Below, piece by piece: positions 28,321 to 40,300 of a stretch of DNA of 64,000 nucleotides. Origin of the DNA: Schizochytrium sp. CCTCC M209059 (taxonomy: Eukaryota; Sar; Bigyra; Thraustochytrida; Thraustochytriidae); NCBI GenBank assembly GCA_000818945.1, contig KN805458.1, forward strand, positions 1-64,000, written 5' to 3'. Every line of letters begins with the position of its first letter. Positions within the stretch are counted from its first letter, which is position 1. Under the pieces are notes generated by a model, which was given only the letters and a program-made list of their open reading frames with translations, was not told the origin of the DNA and did no database searches. The position numbers were made by a program, and so were the translations under genes.

Positions 28321-31300
28321 ATGACAAAAGAGCAGGAAATATGGGCCCTTCGCGTGTATGGCGAGCGCAAAGACGAGGTCCATGTCACTCTTATGCCCAA
28401 AGGAGTGCGTATCCTAGACACCCCGATCGATATCAACGATGATCATATGCAAACGGCATGTATCCATGTTGAACTCAAGAGCAATGGAGATGCACAAGGT
28501 AGCGTTGATTTATCAAAAGTTCTGGTAGAGCAGCGACCCAGTAGAACCTGGCTTCGCTTTGGAAAGCGAAGAGGGACGCGAGCAACAGAGGAACGGGCGA
28601 TGCGAATGCGCGAGCTCACCGTCCCTCTTCTCAACGCTGCAGGCAAAACCATTGACTCACCAAAGCTTCGCTTCGAGCTCACACCCATTTCTCGCGAAGA
28701 AAAGGAAAGCATTGCTGAAACAGGAACATGGCGCGTACTTCTCACGACTGGTCGCTGTACGTATAGAGACGACACACCAATACGTGCTCTCGCATTTTCA
28801 GCGACGCTGGGCGGGCAAACACAATCGCTCGATCGTCAAGTCACTCTGGAAAATCAACAGAGTCCTGGTCAACGCCCCGCGAAGACGTCTTCTCCAACAA
28901 AAGAATACCTCCATGGTAAAGAGGAAACCTCTGTCTTTTCGGTCAAGCAGATGTTTCGTTTCAACGGGCGTTGGGTCGCTTCGGAGGTTCTCCGCGTCAA
29001 CGTCGATATCCATACTCAGAGTGATGAGCACGCAAACGAGAACGCTTTGGCAAATTCAGTTCATCACGCCTCGTGCGAGATTGCTTTGACGAGCAGCAAA
29101 TTCGCCGCAGAACTGCGTCTGGGCGATTCACAACATTTCGCAAATCTAAAGGACTACGGCGTTCAAGTCTATGTAGAAATTAGCTTTGAAGCGGACGAAG
29201 GTCCAAGCTCGAGTGCTCGTGAGCTCTCGGCAATGCCACAACCAGGATATGTGTGTTTTCGGCAGGCGAAGCTACGCAGATTTGACCCCCTTGCTCTCAC
29301 AGAAGGCGATGATATTGTCGGAATGCGGGTCAAATTCGGCACTTCAGGTGAACGTGTGTGCTTTCCACTGCTTCAAATGTCAGATCTGGTTCCATCACCT
29401 CTGCGAAAACACCACACAGACCGCGCAGGAACCTTTGAAAGTGGTAGTGTTCACATGCTAACATCGCTGTATGAGGTTGAGTCTTTTCAGGTCGAGATCT
29501 TCACCGCAACAGGTAGTCATGGAGAGTGCCAATTCACGTATGGGGACAATGAAACCTGGCTAACTTTGTCTGGGCGACAGGGTCAAGTTTATCTCGCTTG
29601 GGACTTTGTGCCAATGGCTGCCCCCGAGACGGAGCTCGACCAGGAGCGATCCGACGCGTGGCTTGTAGCCATCATGACCAATCGGATAATTGGCCTTGAC
29701 GCGGCAAGCTCGCTCGGACCCAGCGATGTGTTTGTCGAAATACACATGCTTGATCCTGGAAATACGCTTGGTGCTGAAGCCGTTAAAACCCACAAATTTC
29801 GGACAATGACACGAGATCCTCGCGACATTTTTGCTGAATCTTCGCAGAGCGTTATTTCACCCAAGTACGCCTCTGGACAGAACAAAATGCCGCGTAGTAC
29901 TCTCCTTTGTTTCGAGATGAAAAGCGCGCGAAATGTGCTTCTTGGTGAATGTACGATTGACATTTCTTCACTATATTGTGTGGCCTCCGCCAACAAAACT
30001 GGGGTAACAGTACCACTGCACTGCACTGCGGGTAAGCTCTTTCTCGATGTAATTCTCGATGTCGTTCAACTCTCACACGCGGCGGCGTGGATTAGAGACC
30101 GAGACCGTGGCATTCGCGGCCCCAGAATGACATCGACGCTTTCTCAAAGCGAGGCAATTATTGAGGTCATTGGAGCGCAAAAACTCCGTCATGCCAAAGG
30201 TCTATTAAAGGCAAGCTTCAGCGAGACGAATCGACCTACCAATGCGCAAATCACACGGTCTCAACCTCATGGTGGCGCCTCGAATCCCGAGTGGGAGGAG
30301 GAAAATTTGACGCTTGACGCGGAAGACATTGCTCACAAACGATTCGTCTGCGAGAGTTTGTTGAGCAAGACTGGCCTAGTATGGCTCCTCACCGCACGTC
30401 TTTTTGCGAATGACAAGCTCTTGGGAGCGAGTACGTGGATCGAACTTCCACGGCACAAGGACCTTACCCAAGGGCGGCCCATCTTGTACAAGGGACGATT
30501 CGCCGGTCTCCTGGAGGTGACAGCGTCCGAACAAGTCCAGTCGCGTGAAAATGCAGAAGAGTCTTTGAGCCTTGCTCTTTCCTCTGCATCCTCATCGGCA
30601 CATGCGTCAGGACGCGGACACGACCTCCCAAGCTCCGCAACAACGTCTGCATCCGCGTCAGCATCGGTGCGACGAAGACGTAGGTCGTCCCTTGCATGTT
30701 CGGATACCCAAGGTGATAATTTCGTCTTTGTTCGCGTCCTGCGTATCCGCAGAAATAGGGCGGAATCTGTCGTCCTACACGGTCGTCATGAAATTGCGGC
30801 CCGCATTCGCGTGGATCAAACGTGGTACATGACGCACTTTTGCGAGTCAATGACGCCCCAAAGTCCGACGCAGGTCCTTGTGTTTCAGCAGAGACTGGGA
30901 CCATATCGTTTGGAGGGTACTGCGCTCGGATTTGAGGCTGAAATTGCGATCATAGAGAGCACGAGTGGCAAGTTGGAGGAGCGTGTGATCGGATGTGCTC
31001 AGTTCCATTTTGTAGCGCAGCACCTTCATGCTTGCTCATACAAGATACCCGATACGGATATGCACATTGATCTTCTTGTGGAGAGATTCCCGAGCCGTGG
31101 CGGGGCCGAGAGCCCTGCCATTGATCTCGCAGAGTCTAGCTTGTACGAGGCCGTACTCAATGTTCCGAAAGAGTTCGACCTTTCTCTCGAAACTCTTGTT
31201 TTCTCTGCAGACGCCATCATTCCTTGCAGACCTCTGCAAATGGCTTTGAACAATCAGGTTGTTTGTTTAGGCTTGGGCCAGCCGGCACTCCGCTCATCGT

Positions 31301-34300
31301 TCGAGTCTCTTCGTCTCACCGCAAGTCAATCAGATGGAACTTTTATTGAAGCCACGTATGAGGTGCATCAAAATGAGCTCCGTCTGCTTTTGAGCGAGGC
31401 AGGCACCCACTCGCTGCCGCCAGTTTTCACGTGGTCGTTTCAGGAAACAAGGTATGCAAGCCTTTTGCCGATGATCGAGAGCGATGACTTCTTTAGTCTG
31501 AATGTGGAACGGGTGGAAGGTCTTCCATCAACGTGGCGGTCATGCCGCGTGCGCCTTGTTCTCATTTCTGCAAAGGGCCCAAGCTATGATGTTGCAGGGA
31601 TATGCGCCAATGTCAGTCTTAGTGAAGGTTCTGCTTTCATCGCAGAAGAATTTCATTTTGAGCGATTTGGCCGTGTGGCGCCTGTTGGCCTTCGGATCGT
31701 CGTCCTTGGCGATGGCGACGATCCTTCACTCGAAACATACGTTCCTGTGCGAAAACTTGCGCAAGCACATTTCCAAATAAAGGTCAGTGACCAGGCAAGC
31801 GTCTCGTTTTCACGCGAGGAGCACGCGACACCTGACGCACATGTGTCCCCCCGCGAAAAAAACAATACGCAAGTCATGACCGATCCGCAGCTCGAGCCAT
31901 TTGTCGCCGCCTTTGCTCGTTTCGACCCAATGCGTTCCGGGTCCATTCCTGCTGAGGTAGTTGCGCAGTTGGTTGGCGAGGTACTTGCTTTTCTGCTTTC
32001 TGATCGTAACGAGCAGGATCTGGCTCTGGAGCTTGCCCTTCTCGATACCAACAGCGACGGTGTCGTCACTTTCGATGAATACCTTGCTTGGGTTGAGACT
32101 AAACGTCCAGCATCGTCGACCCCAGCTATGCCTCCGCCCAAAGCGGCACACCATCTAAACGTGCGTCTTTCCATTCGTCACGTCGAGTGCTCAAGTCAGT
32201 TGAACGCAAGGATTGTTGCCAAAGCCTTGCCGTCAGGCGCGAAAGACGCTACATCGAGCGCCACGGGCCCACGTATGACCTGGCCCACGCCTGCAGTTTT
32301 GAAGATTCCCTGTGAGAAGAACCTCGAACTCTTTCTTGTAGAGAACCACACGGGAAAGATTCGCGCAAGATCTTCTTTGTTGGAACCTGAACAAATTCCG
32401 GATACAGTTCTTTTGCACGGTGCACCCATCAAGGTCCGCATCGAGGTCACGTGTGCTCGCGGGCTTCGCGCAGCAGACAATGTCGGTTTTATCGCCTCTC
32501 ACATTGGTCGTGGTTGTACTGCAAGCAGTGATCCGTACTGCGTTGTCAGGGTCGGCAAGCTCAGCAAACGCACAAAAAGTTGCAAAGATACATGCGATCC
32601 AAAGTGGAACGACTCTCTTGAGTTTGATGTGGATCCTAGCGCGTATAGCTCTGACCAGCAAAACGCCTTTGTCGCAGTTCAGATCGAGGTTCGGGACAAA
32701 GACACCATGTCTTTGCGCGACGACTTTCTCGGATCATGTGAGATGCATTGCACAGCTGATCTCACGCAAGAGACTTTGTCGCTTCAGGGTAAAGGCGCTC
32801 GCGGCACGCTCACGTTGCGAGCGCAGATCACGGCCTTTGAAACGGCAAAGCTTAGTATGCAAAGCGAGACTGTCACAGACATTACGGTTGACGTTCTTGA
32901 TCGTGCCATCGCCAAGCGAACAGCCGCCCTCAATGAAGCCCTCCGTTACTCGGATGAGGCAGATCAAATGCTGAGCAAAATCCCGGCACCGTTTCGAGCG
33001 ACGAGAACCAAACTTGCAGTTGATTTGACGCCTCGCCCGCCCCAGGACGGACGACGATCTCTACGAAAACTAATCGAAGCCGTCAACCAAGCGCCAGCCA
33101 TGCCTCCTTCAACGCTCGTAAAGTTGCATGAGGAGATTCAGGAACGCATCTTTGCCTTCTCCTCGGAGCATTTTGGCTACGTTCGGGGTCGCGCACAGCG
33201 TCCGCCGGCTAATCCGCGCGAGTATGATGTCTTGCTGCAGCTTTCGGGACGGTTGCGCGAGCACATGCGTCACTCAAAAGGTATTTGCATTGTTGGCGAA
33301 CTCGAGGCGTTACGGACTTCGCCGAGCACGAAGAATGCCGATGTCATTATGCGTGAGCTCGTCAGCTCTGAGGAGGCTTTGCGCGCTCACATTTCGAGTC
33401 AGCTTAGCAAAATGAGTTCAGAGTTCGATCCGCAAGAGGCGCATGCAAAGCGCTTGCTGAGTGAACTGACACGAAGGGGAGACATCCCAACAGCCATGGA
33501 CCTGGAGGAGACGGTCCGCATGTGGACCGAGGAAAGAAAGCAACGTGATCATTCGGCGCGTCGGGAACGCGAACTGGCCGAATATATTGAAAACAAGCAG
33601 GGAGAATTGGGATCCGCGCTTGGACGCCGACGCGACCACCTGCATACAAGCAGTCGCGCAGACGTGCTTTATGCGCAAAACCTCGCGGGAACTCGGCACG
33701 ACGCTATCGAAAGCTTGCGCAAGAGCCTAGCGCAGGCCGACGATCGTGCAGAGAGAGCTTCCTCAGCAGCCCTCAAGAATCGGCTAGGAAGGCTACAGTC
33801 GCTCGAAACTCTGCTCGCCAAATTTGAACCACCTGGTTCCACGGAGCTTCTCGCTGCCTTGCACGCAGCGGCTTTGGACAGAGAGACAACACCCGTGACA
33901 TTGGTCGAGTTGACGGCGAGCCTACTCTATCCTGCGATCATGGATGCCGTCTTGACAGCACACGAGCTTGCTGTGCGCTTTGTGTATGCGGGCTCGCCAG
34001 AGATGAATGACGCAAAGCGATTTTTTCGACTTTTGAAGCGACGCATGGTTCGAGACCATCGAAAGAAAGTTCTGTATGAGGCAGTCTGCGCAAGACTCGA
34101 TGCGCTCGGGGGTCGAAACGATGTTGATGCCTGGACGATCATGAGAGCTTCAGATCTCGCAAAGAGTTTTATCGTCGGCGGAGATGCGGAGGATGTTGAC
34201 GGCGAGAGTCTTTCGGAATCTGCTCGTCAGCAAGCAATCAAGCTTATTAAAGATAGCTTCTTGTCTCGCGCCGATCTGCTTCGCATGGGAGGTATTCTTC

Positions 34301-37300
34301 ACGTAGAGGCGAACTGCAGTCAACACTCTCTGCGAGCCTCGCTAGACGGCAACGATTTAATCGTTCTGGCCGGCGATCAAGCATCAATTGCTGATGAACA
34401 CAGAGTAGAGATTCCACCTCAGAGTAAAGCTGAAGGAGTCTTGCATCTAGACCTGTTGCCCTTTGACCCGCAAGCGACACATTTTACACGAATCATGTAT
34501 CATCTCGAGGATCTCATGCAGCGTCCAGGAGTCGCGCTGCGGGGTCACTTTATAGCGCAGGAGCTAGAACTCAAGCGAGTGGGTCAGGGACTTGTGCGCA
34601 TCGAGGTAATTCTCTCCGCATCAAACCCTGGACTTGCCTTGCAATGCTTTGTGCAAGGTAGCTTTCCAATTCCTGGCTTCATTACTAGAGAGCACGATAT
34701 GTCGTGCACGTGGGATCTGTCGAGTTCTTCGCATGAGGTGAAAGACCTTTTCTTTCCAGGCCGCGACTGCCGTGCGACGAGCAATGTCGAGGTGTTTGCG
34801 GCCTTGTTCGATCAGAAAAACATGGCGCAACCTCTAGGCTGCCCCGTGCCTCTTCGACTTGACATGGACTCACCACAGTCAATTGGCGAGGGAATCGGGG
34901 TCAAGCTTTCATTTCAGCCGGATGACAATCTCCTGGACCGTATACGGAAAGAGCGCGCGGCGGTGAAAATGACTGCGCTCGGGCGAGGTTTCCTTGCAAG
35001 GCGTGGAGCACAGCTTTTGGGCACGGCTGAGTTTAATTTACAGGCATCGGGACTTGTTGGAAAGACAGGCAGCGTGAATCCGTCCATGAGTGCTTATTGC
35101 TCAGTCCATTACGGCGACACAAAGCTTGCTGCTACGAACGCGGCCAAGCGCATGGGCGCGAGTCCAGACTTTGGCCAGATCCGCCTTCCGATATACAAAG
35201 GATGGGATGGCGCTCTGGCTTTCAAAGTCTGGGAACAAGCGAGCCTTGTTGGCCAGTGCGAACTCAGCGCTGCGCAACTTGCAGCTACCCAAGCGTCGAC
35301 AGAAGTCACTCTCGCCTTGTGCGGTGGCTTGCGTTCCAAGCAAGGTGTTGGTCTTCAAGTGCACGTGGTACGCGCTCGAGCAAAGCTCAATCTTGCACCG
35401 CCCGAAACCATGTGCAGTGTTCGTCTGTTAACATCGCAGCGTGGCCAGGGTAACAAACGTACGACCCGTCCTCGGCCTATCAATACGAGTAGTACAGTCG
35501 AATGGAACGAAGGGTTCATCTACAGAGATTGGAAATTTGGCGTCGAGGAAGAGCTCCGGTTTGAAATATGCAATAGCGAGAACGAGCACGTCGAGGTGTT
35601 CACACTCCGATTGGAACATGTACTTTCCCAGCAAAAGCACACAGAATGGCTCAAGTGTAGCAGCTCGCAGTCCAGTCTTCTGGTCAAAGCATGGGCACTT
35701 GAGGTGCTTGATGACCCTGATCGCTGCGGAAACCTCAAAATCACTGATATGAAGCTTTTCGACACGGTGACGAGTCATCCTCAACTTCAACCTCATCCGA
35801 GGTCTCTCTCGGGGCCATGTAAGGTAATCGTACACGTTCTCGAGGCGCGTGACCTCGGGGAAGATGCCTGCCGCCCAAAGGTACGATGCGAACTACTTCC
35901 GTGGGGCCAAGCGCGTCCGCTTGGATGCGGAGAAACAGGGCGTACTTGGTCCGACGGATCTCACGCGCGATGGACTCGCTCGGAGATGAACAAACTTGAG
36001 CTCTCTTATCCCGGCAGCGACGGTCGCGATCCCCCCGCGATAGGAATTGAGCTATGGAACGCCGAGCACGAGCCCATCGTAGGTCACGCTAGTGTTCCGT
36101 TTCACAGTTTTTCTGATGATATGTGGATCAATCTGAACCCTCGAGGTAGAATCCGATTTCGGGTAAAAGTGGACGCTGATGAAGGGCGTCTGGCCTCTGC
36201 TCGGCGCGTGGAGGCTTCTATGTGCGTCAAGCCTCGTCTCAACGCCAGCAGCTCAAGAACTAATTCGTCCGAGCTTCGCGAAGAGGCGAGTGACTTGATG
36301 TTGCTCGAGGAGCTAAAAATGGTGAGCGCTGAAGATCTCGTTCAACATGTAGCTCAAACGCCACGACTACTGAAAGCTCAAAATGAGCTGCGGCGAACTG
36401 CCCTGCATCAAGCGGTCATCATGAATCAACCCAAGCTTGCGCACATCTTACTCGAGGCCGGAGCAAACCTTTCCGCAGTCGATGTGCAGGACAAGACCCC
36501 CGTGGACTATGCTCGTAGTGCAGACATGCTCCGTGCGCTTGGGATTCTGGCGCCACATTCTGTTCTCGTCTCGCAGAGATCGCAAATGCAAGGCCTGCAA
36601 ACCGTTTTGCAGCACTTGTCCCTCCGTGACAAGGCGTTTGCTACGGCAGAACTTGTAGAGAGCCAGGACACCAGCCAAGAAGAAGACGATGATGACACCA
36701 GCAAGGAAGCAGATACGGACGGAAACGACGAAGAAGTCTTGGAAAGCGAGGGCCTCGTGCGTAGGTCCAGTCCTATTGATAATCAGAGTGGAAAGAATGA
36801 GGTTCTGCCGGCTGCAGAGGAGGCCATGATCGAGCTCCTTTACGACGTCGTAGAGCAGGCAAATGGGCCGGACGAAGTGTTTGATCTCTTTGACATGGAT
36901 GGCAATGGTTGGATCGATGGAGACGAGTTTGAAGGTAGCATGCGCGAGCTGCTGTCAATTCAGAGCGCTGCCGACGATCGACTTGAAATCGTTCGGTCTC
37001 TGGCAAAAATGCTGATGCCGTCCAAAGGCCGACCTTGTTCACGAAGACGTTTTGCTGCTTTTTTTAAAGAACACGCGCGGGGTGTGCGACAATCGAGCGC
37101 CAGGTCTGACTCTTCGCAGCTTGCTGATCATCTAGCGAAGATCCTCGCTAGCACGTTGTCGCTCTCCATACACAGTACAGCAACATCTGCTCGAAACGCA
37201 GTAGAAGACAGTACTGGCGAGAAGTTTGATATCGACGTGGTGCGGCAGGCGTGGCTGAAAACGCTTGCTCGCGAGGAAAGAGAATTCGAAGATGCCATCG

Positions 37301-40300
37301 CGTGTTTCGTGCGCAAAGCGCGAGGTGAAAGCCAAAAGTGGCCTACGACAATGGAACTTTCTGTCTTTGCAGAGGCTGTTGTTGCCTCTCGCGATTCGGG
37401 AGAAGATAGCGACAGTATTGAAGCCCCCGCGCGATTTATCGAGCGTCTCTGCGAGCGATTACACATTGACGAGGCAGAAGTCCCTGCCCGAGAGATTGTG
37501 GAGCGTATGCTCGTTACGAATGGGCGCGCCGATGAGGAAATCGTTACTCGTGCGAATGATCACTTGTTACAGAGCATCGTGGAACTCGTTCGTCGCGAAG
37601 GACACGGCGGGTCTGTGAACGACTTTCGGGGCATCTCGAGGCGGCTCTTTGAGACGCTTGATGGGAATGGAAGTGGTGCCGTCGACCGCCTTGAATTTTC
37701 CAGCGGAATGCGACAGCTTGGAGTGACGGACGCGTCTGCTGTACAGCAACTTTTTGACATGGTAGATGTCAATCACGACGGACGCGCCAGCGTCGAGGAG
37801 TTTGTGCTTCACATTGAGCGATTCATCTATCGCAAACAGGCAGCTCTCGATAGCGTGCTCGCGACCCTGCGAAAACGCACATCGAAGCCAGAAAGGACCA
37901 CGGCTTCTTCTTCGCTTGCAAACAGACCAAAAGTAGCTCGCGAGCGCCTCGCAAGCAAGCTTGCATGGATGCAGAAAAAGTGCGCGGAGCGAGATATGAT
38001 CAAAGGGTCCAGAGAAACTGAAATGTGCACACGGTACTTTCAACGGAGCGACAAGGCCCTGTCCACGCTGCACGAAGTTTGTTGGTCAGCGCTCGTGATT
38101 CGCGAGGACTCAGGACCAAAACGATCCAATCGGTCCTTCGAAGAAGTTCGCATTTCATGCTATGACGAAATGGACGAGCTTCTCATCCTTGATACGGGCA
38201 AGTCGCTGCGGCTCGGAGCTGACGCCATCGAGATGGTGTGGGACTCTGAAGCGAGAGGAACAGGCGGGCGCGGCGATGGCAGCCTGTATGGGAGCGCCGC
38301 GGACCCGGAATCTCTATTGGTACGAGTTCTTGCCAAGTTAGAGGCATGCAAGGCGCGAGTGCATCGAAGCGCGTGCAGAGTGCAAAATCTGTTTCGTCGA
38401 AATCACGAGCTTCTTAAAGGACGCCTCGCAGTAGCAAAGCAGCGACAGCATGTACAGCGTGTTCGAGATGAGAGAAAGGGAGCCACAAGCATGCAACGCA
38501 TTGTGCGCGGACGGCAGGCTCGTAAACGGAAAGCGAGACTGCAGATGCTTGCACGCAGGCAAGCAGAGCGACGCGAAGCAGAGTTTCGTGCAGCGCAGCG
38601 AATTCAGGCGGTTGTGCGCGGATACATGAAGCGGAACGACGTGATGGAGCGCCGGGAAGCACGGCGTTTAGCTGCGGTGGTGCAGATTCAGTCGTGCGCC
38701 AGAGGGTTCCTGCTGCGGTCTGCAGAACGAAGACTGACGCAGCGCGAGCACGACTTTATCATTCGTGCTGTGCAAACTCCCTTTCGCAAGGGTTTCATGG
38801 CGCAGCTAACAATTGACGCGCCTCGCCTCGCGCAAGAAGTTCTACGAATGAAGCTTATTATGAGTCCAGCCAGCGAAGAAACCACGACACAGTTGCCCAT
38901 TTACGGTTTAGCTGTTGAGGCGCAACAGAGTGCAAAGAGCAATGTAGACGTGGAAGCTCGCATGCAGGCGTTGCGCAAGATGCTCCGAAGTTTTGGCGTG
39001 GTTGATCTTGAATCCGAGGTCAAATTGAGCTGCTTTCGGGACAAACGTGGCCAAACAGGGGTAGCGGAGGTGCTTGAGAAGGTAATTCTTCTCGACGACG
39101 AGGCCATGCTGATGCAGACGGCCCTTGATTTGGCTCAAGAAATTACAAATATGCACCCTGTGCACGATGTCACGCAGGTGAGCGCAGCCACCATGCGCGT
39201 CATGAGCGAGAATCCAGGTCCGACGGACGGCCCAAAGGATAATGTGAAAGCGAGGACGGGTACAGCAATGTTCAAGTCGTTTCGGTATCTGCAAGACAAC
39301 GCTGCGCGGTCTTTTGCATGGGTGCAAACCAAGGCCAAAACCTCGAATCGTGTTTACACTCGCTCTCTCGAGCTCGAAAGCTTTCAGGGTACTCGCGCAA
39401 ACGATCGCGAAGATGCAATGCTGGAACAGGTGCGTGCTCTCGCTCTCGTCAGCGGGCAGTTTGATGCATACGGGCTCATGCGCGCTCTCTTGGATGGAAG
39501 TGTAAGCGTGGACGCCGTACAGGACGCGGAGGCGACGCTGACAGCCCAATGGAATGGTGTCGAGTACCAAATATGCGCGCGCCTAGCATTTGCGAAAAAG
39601 CGCAAAGTGACCGCCGGCAAGGGATACAATCACGTTCCTGCGCGGCCTCTTTGCAAGCACGCTGATCTGCATTCTGTCTTGATGGTCTCGCGCGGCTCGG
39701 CGGCACACCACCTGACTGATTCCAGCTTGCAGCAGCAAACGAATGGTGCCAGCATGGACCCCCAAGTCCTGCGCGTCGACTTTAGCGAGTTGGAGATGGG
39801 TGAGCGCAGCGCCAAGGTGCTGCAACGTGCGGTATGGATGCCTCCGGCCAAGACGAAAGTCTTTGCACAGCGCGTATATTTGCATCAGTCTGACGTTGCG
39901 CATTCAGGACAGGGAAACGGAGGACTCAGACTTGCACGAGCAGGATTCCGTCGCGTTCGATGGATAGGTAAGCTCGTGACGTCGTCCGAGACGAGCGAGC
40001 AAGTCGAGGTTGATGCTTGGAGGTTGACAGAGCAGAGCACGGGGGGCTTGCAGCTTCGACTAGTAATTCCTGGTGGTCACCTGGGATGGTTTTCCATCCA
40101 AGAGTGCAAAAGCATGCTGCGCCTTTGCCTCCGCGTGGACGTCGGGCCAGACGACATGTTTGAGCGCACGAGCAAGATTCTCTCGCCCTTTGAAGAAACG
40201 GGCCGTCTTTTGACGGGTCTTTTGGGCCACATTCGCGAGCGCGTGCGAGATGTGGGTGACGCGCGGCGCGTCTTCCTGCGCCACGGCTTTGAGACGTCAA